From assembly GCF_964355755.1 (NCBI RefSeq), contig NC_092671.1, positions 9,187,001-9,251,000 of the forward strand: a stretch of 64,000 nt of DNA. The letters are read 5' to 3'. The position numbers were made by a program, and so were the translations under genes. Of this stretch, positions 11,678-20,808 are shown one piece after another (the stretch's first letter is position 1; every line of letters begins with the position of its first letter). Source of the stretch: Antedon mediterranea (Eukaryota; Echinodermata; Crinoidea; Comatulida; Antedonidae). The notes under the pieces are model-generated. The model made no database searches. It saw nothing but the letters and a program-made list of their open reading frames with translations, and was not told where the DNA came from.

Positions 11678-12676
11678 TTAAACAGTAGAACTGATATTTT
11701 GTGACGTATCGACAACACTCGATTCACCATTTGCGTCTCGCAGTTTACGCCAAATTTCACGTACACCATTTTTGAAATCTTCCATCTTTGCTCCGTAGAT
11801 TATTGGATTAACACACATATTAAGAGTGCCTATTAGTATTGTTATCCCGTTTTTAACCATAGCGCTGAAATCAAAGCATTGACAAATAGCGTATGTTAGG
11901 TACAAAATGAAATTTGGTGCTGTAGTGATAATGAAGGCAACAACAACAATTAGCATCGTAAATACAAGATTTCTTTTCACGGATACGTATTTTTTCCTGC
12001 TAAGACCAGGAGCATGTTGTCGATTCTCTCGAGATCTTTGACGCAGGCCTATTTGAAACACGATTCGGCAATAGCAGAATATCATAAAACACACCGGGAA
12101 GAAGAACACAAACACAAAAAGAAGTATTCCGGAAAGAAGACCGAATTCTTTAGTATACATAACACATTCACTCTTCTGTTGTTTATTCACCTCAGAAAGT
12201 ACGACAAGATGGAAGGAGATTAAAACCCCGATAATGTAAGGAATCGTGTAAAAGACATTGGATCTTCCGCCAATGTTTCTGTTTCTGTACGTAATAGGAT
12301 GTACCACTGCAATATATCGCTCAAATGTAATCATCACAAGATTGTAGATGGACGCAATTACTCCAAACCAATAAAGCGCTCGACCTTTGCAGAAGCCACG
12401 TCCAGCTCTTGTTCCATCTGGTGCGTCCTGGTTGTAAAAGATCAGGAACATACAGCAAACAAATAGATCTAAAAACGACTGCTGAAATATTAAGCCATGT
12501 AGTAAAGACTTCTTGTACATCTTTATGTACAGGAAAACTACAATGACGCCAGTATTAAGCACGATTCCAATGCATACAAGTACAAAACGTAAAATTATCA
12601 GCCATCTTTCGTCATGCAGTTCTTCCGTTGCAGTGCCAGGAGTGCTGCTACTACCAGTATCATTTTCGTCCATCAT
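11678..12676 (-). CDS. Class A G-protein-coupled receptor, copy 2
   Basis: A 332-residue seven-transmembrane receptor in one coding exon. I chose the start at MMDENDTG (12676) rather than the upstream in-frame ATG at 12727. In between is TTGTTTTAG followed by ACTA, a likely acceptor of a 5' UTR intron, and the same block precedes the start of the broken copy at 16874. Motifs: N-glycosylation NDT; a Q-Q-S-F-L-D-L TM2; the FERYIAVVHP version of the DRY region; SPNF/APNF in TM6 without the usual CWxP; and NMCVNPIIYG in TM7. The third intracellular loop is short and basic. Closest relatives are copies 4 and 5 of this array. The ligand is unknown. Confidence 0.9.
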   Translation of the reverse strand: MMDENDTGSSSTPGTATEELHDERWLIILRFVLVCIGIVLNTGVIVVFLYIKMYKKSLLHGLIFQQSFLDLFVCCMFLIFYNQDAPDGTRAGRGFCKGRALYWFGVIASIYNLVMITFERYIAVVHPITYRNRNIGGRSNVFYTIPYIIGVLISFHLVVLSEVNKQQKSECVMYTKEFGLLSGILLFVFVFFFPVCFMIFCYCRIVFQIGLRQRSRENRQHAPGLSRKKYVSVKRNLVFTMLIVVVAFIITTAPNFILYLTYAICQCFDFSAMVKNGITILIGTLNMCVNPIIYGAKMEDFKNGVREIWRKLRDANGESSVVDTSQNISSTV

Positions 12677-13682
12677 TAAATAGTCTAAAACAACCAATAG
12701 AAATACTGTAATTTGTAATATACACATTATGACAATAGCACAAAAGACACATAAACTAAATCTTATTTAAACACATCCTTCTGCTAATTTATATTTACAC
12801 TACTTTAATATCTCATCATATTACTTACTTATGTCAATTATATTCAGTTGATCCACATTTTGTTCTAAAGCCACCGATTCTCGGTACTGTATAATTCTCC
12901 AGTAGGCCTATCATATAGGAATATTTGGTAATACAACATCACATGTTTTTTACATGTATCTCCTATATAGACCATAACCAACCCGTCAAAATACTGTAGC
13001 ATGAGGAGATACAGCACTGATAATCGTGTACTAAAGCCCCCTAACACACAACATCAACCAATATTGAACCCTAAAGCAAAGAGAGACCAACAATGTAACG
13101 GTCAAGGCAAAGTAAAACTTATATCACTTTTAAATAAACTCAAGTCTAGGCCTACTCACCCATTTTTCCAACTTAATTTTGTGAAACACCGAGAGTGTAT
13201 TGTTAACAGAAAATACAAGGAACTATTCACAGAAAGTAATTTTAAGACAAGTGTTTTGAAACTATTTACGGTTTCCCCTAATTCCCCGGATTCAGCCAAT
13301 TGACTAGCTTAATTAGAGAAGTTAGACAACTCACAAGTAACGAAGATACACACAATGAAATTAACAGTTTTGTTTCTATTGAAGTTTCAATGAATATCTG
13401 GTTCTAGTGTTCTGCGCATTCGCAATTGGTGCCAACATCCAAGATAACATTAGCTATCTTCTTCAGCCGATTCTCTTGTACGATATCATGTCTAGAGACA
13501 ATAAACTGCGAGGCTGTTTGATTTCGGGCGACGGTTAACAGGCCCATACACGAATGGCATTGTCCAGATAATAACCTAAACCTCTAAATAAATAACTAAG
13601 AAGTTCGTATTTGAAAAATTAATTTAACGTATAATAATAGTGGAATAAAGGTTGTAGTAAGGTATATATAGACATAATTGTA

Positions 13683-13875
13683 AAGGCCAATTTACACAGA
13701 CAAGCGGTAACAGTAATATAAATATAAATATAGAATCTATGTTATTCCTTAATTACCATTTACACACAACGCGGAGCGGACGGGCGGTTTCCGGCAGGAT
13801 AGATACAGATTCTACGTGGGACAAGCTACGCGGTTGTCCGCTTACCGTTACCGCTCGTCTGTGTAAATTGGCCTT
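13683..13875. mobile_element. MITE with AAGGCCAATTTACACAGAC ends
   Basis: The left end AAGGCCAATTTACACAGAC is repeated in reverse complement at the right end, and the match continues inward through a GCGGTAAC block, giving arms near 30 bp. The element is about 190 bp and has no coding capacity. The target duplication is unclear because flanks are A/T-rich (TA or TAA). Confidence 0.7.
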
Positions 13876-13950
13876 AATCGTGTGTCGTCTTTAGTTAGAT
13901 AAACAGCATTTTTGTCAAATTTCATTCTTGTATCAGTTTATCTAACAGTG

Positions 13951-14160
13951 TTTTATATATAAACCCAAAGGCAAATTACTGAAAAAAATGACAATGCTGT
14001 GGGTATCAGTGGCTGGATCTCAATGGAGATACAAAAAAAAAGCGAAAAGCTAAATAAAAACGATAAAGTAAAACAGCCAGAAAAGTTAGCAGAGCTTTCG
14101 GGCAACACTAGCCCTTCATCAGTGCAAGCTCTTTATCAGTGTTTTATATATATAAATATC
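13951..14160 (-). repeat. Dispersed repeat with hammerhead-like motif, copy 1
   Basis: This copy shares about 145 bp with 47738-47905, with a few substitutions and a small deletion. On the minus strand, 14122 down to 14094 reads CTGATGA, then a 4-bp stem (GGGC/GCCC) with a 7-base loop, then GAAAGC. That is the arrangement of the hammerhead ribozyme core, followed by a possible short stem III (AGC, UCU loop, GCU). One extra A sits between the CTGATGA box and stem II, so activity is uncertain. Such motifs are known from Penelope-like elements and retrozymes. Confidence 0.5.
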
Positions 14161-14199
14161 TGTTATATATATAAAACTGTCAAACGAAGGTAACATGAG

Positions 14200-14810
14200 T
14201 TTTTAGTCGCGTGGACGCGACTCTATAGTTCACTATGTCGGTCGGTCGATCTGTCGGTCTGTCGGTCTGTCTGTCGGTCCGGTATCACTATGCGTTTTAT
14301 CGCTTTCTGACCTTATCTTGATATCAGTTTAATCTAGCTAAGTCAATTTTTCACAGTATATTCCTTATGGCAAGGAATCGATGTGGTTATGTTTTTACGG
14401 TGCGCAATAAAAAATTACGCGGTCTACGCACGATTTAACGAAATCACGTTTGTAATCACCATGAATCACAATTAAATAAAATTTGGTACTCATAAATTTC
14501 AGGGCATAAATCATCATATGGCAATACAATTACGTGCGTAGCGCATGTAACGCATGCGTACGCGCGCTTAAAATTTTAAAAATTTCGATGAAATAAGAGT
14601 ACGTTTCAGGCAATTTTAAGCGTTTACAAAATTGCCATGAGTGCGCAGATTTTTGCGCGCTACGCACGTGTAAATTAAAAAAATATAAATGTTTTTAAAC
14701 ATTTCAACATTTTTAAACATGTTCAGTAATTTCGGTCAGTTGGTAGGTTGGTCGGTCGGTCGGTCGGTAAACACTAATGAGCACGCGACTGCAGCCATCT
14801 ATATGGCCTT
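14200..14810 (+). repeat. TCGG-rich dispersed repeat, long copy
   Basis: The repeat begins with a GTCGCG...CGCGACTCTATAG palindrome-like end, followed by TCGG/TCTG tetranucleotides, an AT-rich core, a second TCGG run at 14742-14767, and then GTAAACACTAATGAGCACGC. A short copy with the same two ends and no core is at 58470-58560, which defines the element's extent. No coding capacity. Confidence 0.6.
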
Positions 14811-15452
14811 GTTAAATCTGTTTTCAATTTGCTCCTTCATTTCTTTTTTCGAACTTACAAAAGTTAAAATACAATAATTACAAAACTGAGATACTACACG
14901 ATATTATAAACATTTTGTTTCTGTTACAGTTTCAATAATAATTCTGGTTTGTGTTCCGCCTAGGCCTATAAAGCTAGATGACCATATAAGGTATTGACAA
15001 TATTATCAAACGATGTACGACATTTGTTGTTATTTATTTCATTCATTTACCAGGATATAGATATTCAGTCAGCCCATTTCACGGTATCTTTTGTGCAATA
15101 GTTATATACTAGCTTACTGATGGACATCAAACTTGAACTAAAACAAAAGTCTGGCTAAATTGTTTATAATTGTCGTATTCGATTTAGACTTTCACCGTTG
15201 AGTACAGTTTTTCCGTTGAGTACTTCTTTAACGGAGTATTTTGAGCGTTGAGATTGTTCTTAATGAAAAAGCTTTCGTTGTCAACGTTTTCTATTCGAAT
15301 GACTTTCTGTTGAGCACAAATTTACAATTCGAATACCAAAAGTACTCAACGAATCTTTACGTTGAAAACGAAAGTTCCCAATCGAATACGACAAATGTTC
15401 AAATCAAGCTTGTTTCTATAAAGCTTCGAGTATTAATGTCAATATTGCGAAC

Positions 15453-15486
<34 letters not shown>
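15453..15486 (+). repeat. TA microsatellite
   Basis: An uninterrupted run of TA dinucleotides about 34 bp long. Confidence 0.9.
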
Positions 15487-15493
<7 letters not shown>

Positions 15494-15769
15494 ATCATAT
15501 TTCTATTTTCTTTTATTACAGCAAAACATATCGGTTATTATGTATTCTCTATGATTTAATGAATGAAAAATTATATATTATATATATAAAAGAAAATAGA
15601 AAATATGATTTTACAAGAGATTCACTTTTAGGCCAAATTGATAGTTTTATAGTTCATGCCCAATATACAGCAAAAGAAAATCGCCCTCTTATTCCTTTTA
15701 TTACAAATTGCCAGCAGTTATAGAATAAGGTAAGCGTTATTTCAAAAATTGAAAACTCATGACAACATT

Positions 15770-16874
15770 TTAGTGCCTTTTCAACAGCTCACATTCTCGA
15801 ATTCTACGCCAAATTTCACGTACGCCGTTTTTTAAATCTTCCATCTTTGCCCCGTAGATTATTGGATTAACAGACATATTACTAGTTCTAAGCAGCACGG
15901 TTATTTCGTGCGCAATAATAGTGCTATAATCAAAACACTGACAAATAGCGTATGTTATTGTACGGTATTTTATAAGTTTGGCCTTTTTGGCACCCACGAT
16001 TATAAACATGTATCATTATATCATTATATTTTATTTTATATTAATTTAAACTACTGGATTAACTACAGTTTTGATTTCAATGTTTATGTTTCTATTCGAT
16101 CAATTATTATTATAAATGTTTAACCTGTAATTTAAGGGCAGAGAGTGAACCCACATTTCGTAGGGAAGATCAATTCTCTTGTAATTTTTATTGCTTCCCT
16201 ACTTTGCGTCATTATCAAATAAAATGGCATTTGACACTAACTTTGTTTCGTATTTTTGTGAGAGCCAGTTGTCACAAATAGTGCTATAATCAAAACACTG
16301 ACAAATAGCGTATGTTAAGTACAGAATGAAATTTGGTGCTGTAGTGATAATGAAGGCAACAACAACAATAAACATCGTAAACATAAGATTTTTGTTGACG
16401 GTGACATATGGCTGTTTACCAAAACCACGAGCAGACTGCTGATTATCTGATTGTCTACGTAACTTCAACAGAATTCGACAGTAACAACAGATCATAAAAC
16501 CAGCTGGTAGGAAGAAAACAAAATGAAATATCAATATTCCGGTGGGAAGAACGGCTGCTTTGATATACATATATTCACCCTTCAGGTTTTCATTGGCATC
16601 GGCTATTATGACAACAGAAAAGCAGAGTAAGAACTGTAAAAGAACAAGAACATACAGCAACCAAATAGATCTACTACCGACTGCTGAAATATTAAACCAT
16701 GTAGTAAAGACTTCTTGTACATCTTTATGTACAGGAAAACCAAAGTAACAATGATTTAAACACAATTCCAATGCCGATGACTCCAAAACGTAACGTTATC
16801 AGCCATTTGTCATCATGCAGTTCTTTTGTTGCAGTTCCAGAGGTGGTAGCAGTATAATTTTTGTCCATCATCAT
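15770..16874 (-). pseudogene. Broken class A GPCR (array copy 3)
   Basis: The locus keeps recognisable receptor pieces in several frames. It starts at 16868-16874 with ATG codons and a TM1-like WLITLRFGVIGIGIV. A frameshift follows near 16757 where siblings encode the end of TM1. The reading then jumps from the TM2 region to a VVIIADANENLKGEY segment, so TM3 and TM4 with the ERY motif are deleted. TM5 and TM6 (APNFILYLTYAICQC) are intact. The coding sequence is then interrupted by about 315 bp bounded by roughly 40-bp direct repeats (about 15915-15957 and 16273-16317). TM7 and the tail (NPIIYGAKMEDLKNG) resume at 15770-15980. No functional receptor can be made. These events are described only; the intact siblings at 11678, 18124 and 19846 show the ancestral form. 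Confidence 0.93.
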
Positions 16875-18123
16875 AGTCTAAAACAACCATTTTATTAAAG
16901 TCAAGTATTGTAAAAATATTATAGAGGTGGGACATCACAATGCTGCACTTTTCTTCATATACAGTGATTGCACTTATAGCTCATTTAATTTGATAAGTAG
17001 TATATTATTTGAAAATAAATAGTTGGAACCGATATTTAAACAAGATTTTATTCTACCAGTGGAAAGTAACATATTTGGGGCGGCTTCTTCTCATTCTCGA
17101 ATATTTCGTCATTTTTATAATTTCAAATTAATTAATTAATTAATATCAGTGCCTATATCATCACCGGGCGGTCTAGAATTTATTCTGTGCTTGTTTTAAA
17201 AATATATATATACAGGCCTATACTATTCAATTTACTTACCCACTTTTTTAAAAATGACCTATAATATTTAAGTGCACAAACTTAGTTTTGTTTACACGCC
17301 AGGTAGAAACGAACAGGGAATGGCTATATTCTATCAAGTGAAGGTACAGTACACTCTGGCCCGTGTTTTGAAATTACTGTTTAGTGAAACCTGTATTTTA
17401 TTAAGCCAAAGTATACTTTTAAATAACATTATTGTAACTAGACTTAGTTTTAGTCAAAATGAAGTTAGTTACAACATTAACACGATGATAGTCATTTAAG
17501 TAGTTTGGTATTTATCCTGTTTTCCACTCTAGCCGATTTATTCACACGCGAATCGAAAGCGTTGATGTGAATATTGTTTCTATTAATGTTTCAATAATTC
17601 TGGGTTGTATTCCGCTTAGGCCTATATTATAACAGCTAGGTGAACATATATTAAATAAGGTATATTCAGTACTATTATCAAACAATTACAACGACACCTG
17701 TTGTTAGCGTCTATTTATTTCAGTCATTTACCAGCAGGATAGATTGGATTTACATTCAGCTGATTCTCGGTATTTGCACAGTTATAGGCTTACTGGCCTA
17801 CTGATGGCCATCAATGTAACTATGTGATTCTACTATATAGTGAAGCTAAATTAGTTATATTGTATTTATTTCACATCAATGGACCAAAACGATAGAAACC
17901 TCTGTAAGACTTCTTCAATAATGAGTTTACGATACGATATAATAAAGAAAATGGTGAACATTGAAAACTTCGATAACTATTATGTGTTATACGGTTCATG
18001 CCTAATATACCATACAGTAAAAGAAAATCGCCCTCTTATTCCTTTTTGGTTCAAATTGCCAGCAGCTATAGAAAAAGCTAAACGTTAAAATTGAAAATTT
18101 TCCACAGCTGACAAGACCTAGGG
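16875..18123. other. Intergenic region with duplicated receptor flank
   Basis: Positions about 17580-17860 and 17985-18085 resemble 14930-15140 and 15640-15735, for instance the shared block AAAGAAAATCGCCCTCTTAT. This shows that the receptor unit was duplicated with its flanking DNA. No other gene seen. Confidence 0.55.
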
Positions 18124-19098
18124 CTACACGATAGAAGTCATGACATTAGTAGGCGTATGTGAAGTATCCACAGCTGTATCTCGCATTCTACGCCAAATTT
18201 CACGTACGCCGTTTTTGAAATCTTCCATCTTTGCTCCATATATTATTGGATTAACACACATATTACAAGTGGTAATCAGTACGGTTATTTCGTGCGCAAT
18301 AATAGTGCTAAAATCAAAACACTGACAAATAGCGTATGTTAAGTACAAAATGGAATTTGGTGATGTCGTGATAATGAAGGCAATAACAACAATAAACATC
18401 GTAAACATAAGACGTTTGTTCACGGTGACGTATGGCTGTTTACCACGAGCATCCTGATGAATATGTCGAGATTTTCTACGTAACTTACACAGAATTCGCC
18501 AGTAGCAAAAGATCATAAAGCCAGCCGGGATGAGGTACGCAAGAAGAAAAATAGCTATTGTTCTAGGAACAACTGCTACTTTGCTGTACACACATTCACC
18601 CTTCAACTTTGTATTAACATCAGCAATTACAGCAAGATGGAAGGAGATTAAAACCCCGATAATGTAAGGAATCATGTAAAAGAGCCTGGATCTTCCGCCA
18701 ATGTTTCTGTTTCTGTACGTAATAGGATGTACCACTGCAATATATCGCTCAAATGTAATAATCACAAGATTGTAGATGGACGCAAATGCTAGAAACCAAT
18801 AAAGTGCTCGAGCTTTGCAGAAGACACGTCCTCTTGTTCCATCTGGTGCGTCCTGGTTGTAAAAGAACAGATACGTACAGCTGGCGAGTAAATCCACAAT
18901 AGACTGCTGAACGATTAAACCGTGTAGTAAAGACTTCTTATACATCTTTATGTACAGGAAAACTACAATAACAGCACCATTAAGCACGATTCCAATGCCT
19001 ACGACAATACATCGTAATGTTATCAGCCACGATTGATCTCGTGGAGATTCTAGTACCAATAGTGAATCGTTAGTAGTTGACGAATTCGTTTCATTCAT
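18124..19098 (-). CDS. Class A G-protein-coupled receptor, copy 4
   Basis: A 324-residue seven-transmembrane receptor in one exon starting MNETNSSTTND, with two or three potential N-glycosylation sites. It has the array's signature features: GIVLN in TM1, VQQSIVDLL in TM2, the FERYIAVVHP form of the DRY region, a TM6 reading FIITTSPNSILYL with no CWxP, and MCVNPIIYGAKMEDF in TM7. The third intracellular loop is short and rich in Arg and Lys. The C-terminus ends NVMTSIV. Its 3' end is nearly identical to copy 5 and to the tail repeat at 19682-19846, suggesting recent duplication or gene conversion. Ligand unknown. Confidence 0.92.
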   Translation of the reverse strand: MNETNSSTTNDSLLVLESPRDQSWLITLRCIVVGIGIVLNGAVIVVFLYIKMYKKSLLHGLIVQQSIVDLLASCTYLFFYNQDAPDGTRGRVFCKARALYWFLAFASIYNLVIITFERYIAVVHPITYRNRNIGGRSRLFYMIPYIIGVLISFHLAVIADVNTKLKGECVYSKVAVVPRTIAIFLLAYLIPAGFMIFCYWRILCKLRRKSRHIHQDARGKQPYVTVNKRLMFTMFIVVIAFIITTSPNSILYLTYAICQCFDFSTIIAHEITVLITTCNMCVNPIIYGAKMEDFKNGVREIWRRMRDTAVDTSHTPTNVMTSIV

Positions 19099-19681
19099 GA
19101 TGAAAAATTGTATACGTACTTATGCTATAATTAATAGTGTCTTGTGATGAAGCGTACTTTATCCTCCTCCTCGATGATTGATGATTAGTGTTTAATTATT
19201 CATTTTCAATTAAACTTAACTACTGTTGTTGTCAGTAGCATAAAATATTAAAACACGTGTTTTTAGCATTATAAACAAGTAGGCAATAATAGTGTCTATG
19301 AATAATTTAATGTGTAACAGTGTACTGTTGTTTACATTATGTATTTAATTAATGACATCGCAATCAAGGTATGTGGTTGCATTTGGTATCGAAAGTACTG
19401 TTGTCGATGACGTGGTAAACCTCAGCTTCTCTGCCTTGCACCACCGGAACCAGACCAAATGCAGTGACATTATGTGTAGATTGTTCTGAATGGTTGCTTT
19501 GGCAAGATAGTATATATGAAAATAGAATCTTCTCTTTTACACTTCTTTTGTAGATTAATAGATTATCATAAATTAAACTTGTTCTCTTCGTGGGTACTGT
19601 TGTTTAACATTTTCTCCTATATTCATTGTAGGCCTATTTTCTTAACCATATTTTGAACAGCTCGGAAATAATGCTGGCTTT

Positions 19682-20011
19682 CAAGACCTAGGGCTACACG
19701 AAAGAAGGCATGGCAATAGTAGGCGTATATGAAGTATCCACAGCTGTATCTCGCATTCTACGCCAAATTTCACGTACACCGTTTTTGAAATCTTCCATCT
19801 TTGCTCCGTAGATTATTGGATTAACACACATATTACAAGTGCTATTCAAGACCTAGGGCTACACGATAGAGTCATGACATTAGTAGGCGTATATGAAGTA
19901 TCCACAGCTGTATCTCGCATTCTACGCCAAATTTCACGCACACCGTTTTTGAAATCTTCCATCTTTGCTCCGTAGATTATAGGATTAACACACATATTAC
20001 AAGTGCTAATC
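19682..20011 (-). repeat. 165-bp tandem duplication of a receptor C-terminus
   Basis: Two near-identical units, 19682-19846 and 19847-20011, both encode on the minus strand the TM7-to-tail segment of the receptor family, from the NPIIYGAKMEDF region to the end. The right unit is the real end of copy 5. The left unit is a downstream duplicate with no coding context, and the junction contributes to the stop codon of copy 5. Confidence 0.9.
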
Positions 20012-20808
20012 AGTACGGTTATTTCGTGCCCAATAATATTACTGAAATCGAAGCACCGGCAGATATTGTAAATTAGATACATAATAGTGTTTGGCGATAT
20101 TGTGATGATGAAAGCAGCAACAACTATTAGCATCGTCAACACAAGATTTGTTTTCACAGCGACTTGCGGTCGTCGTTTCCTAAAATCAGGAGCGTTGTGC
20201 TTCTTCTCCCGAGATCGTTTTCGTATCCGGAACAGGATCCGACAATAGCAGAAGATCATAAAACTAGCCGGGAAGAAGTATATTAGAATAAACATCAGTG
20301 TTCCTGAAAGAAGACTGGGTACATACATGCACTCACCCTTCAGCTCTTTGTTAACATCAGAAATTATAACAAAGTGGAAGGTAAGTAAAAACCCGATAAT
20401 GTAAGGAATCATGTAAAAGACATTGGATCTTCTGCCAATGTTTCTGTTTCTGTACGTAATAGGATGTACCACTGCAATATATCGCTCAAATGTAATAATC
20501 ACAAGATTGTAAGTTGACGTAAACGCTAGAAACCAATAAAGCGCTCGACCTTTGCAGAAGACACGCCCTCCTGTTCCGTCTGGTGCGTCCTGATTGTAAA
20601 AGAACAGGAACATACAGCAACCAAATAGATCTACTACTGACTGCTGAAATATTAAGCCATGTAGTAAAGACTTCTTGTACATCTTTATGTACAGGAAAAC
20701 CAAAGTAACCATGATATTAAACACAATTCCAATGCCTATGATTAAAAAACGTAAAGTTATCAGCCACGATTGGTCTTGTTCCCCTGTTGACAAAATCGTT
20801 TCATTCAT
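19846..20808 (-). CDS. Class A G-protein-coupled receptor, copy 5
   Basis: A 320-residue seven-transmembrane receptor in one exon starting MNETILSTGEQ. Motifs are those of the array: QQSVVDLFGC in TM2, FERYIAVVHP, Cys in the loop KGRALYWF region, FIITISPNTIMYL in TM6 lacking Trp, MCVNPIIYGAKMEDF in TM7. Compared with copy 4, one base is missing near the end (GATAGAGTC against GATAGAAGTC on the plus strand). The last residues therefore change from MTSIV to MTLSCSPRS, and the TGA stop is formed across the tandem-duplication junction at 19846-19848. The protein core is intact, so it is probably functional. Ligand unknown. Confidence 0.92.
   Translation of the reverse strand: MNETILSTGEQDQSWLITLRFLIIGIGIVFNIMVTLVFLYIKMYKKSLLHGLIFQQSVVDLFGCCMFLFFYNQDAPDGTGGRVFCKGRALYWFLAFTSTYNLVIITFERYIAVVHPITYRNRNIGRRSNVFYMIPYIIGFLLTFHFVIISDVNKELKGECMYVPSLLSGTLMFILIYFFPASFMIFCYCRILFRIRKRSREKKHNAPDFRKRRPQVAVKTNLVLTMLIVVAAFIITISPNTIMYLIYNICRCFDFSNIIGHEITVLISTCNMCVNPIIYGAKMEDFKNGVREIWRRMRDTAVDTSYTPTNVMTLSCSPRS

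Larger units (their letters stand above)
12728..15769. other. Intergenic region between receptor copy 2 and the broken copy
   Basis: Contains a MITE at 13683-13875, a dispersed repeat with a hammerhead-like motif at 13951-14160, a TCGG-rich repeat at 14200-14810, a TA microsatellite at about 15453-15486, and blocks (about 13370-13510, 14930-15140, 15630-15730) duplicated near other receptors. No real gene was seen; the open frames in it are short and low-complexity. Confidence 0.5.

Noticed and set aside
12677-12727. Upstream start codon for receptor copy 2 adding 17 hydrophobic residues
   Set aside because: A likely splice acceptor lies between it and MMDEN, and the sibling receptors start at the position equivalent to MMDEN.
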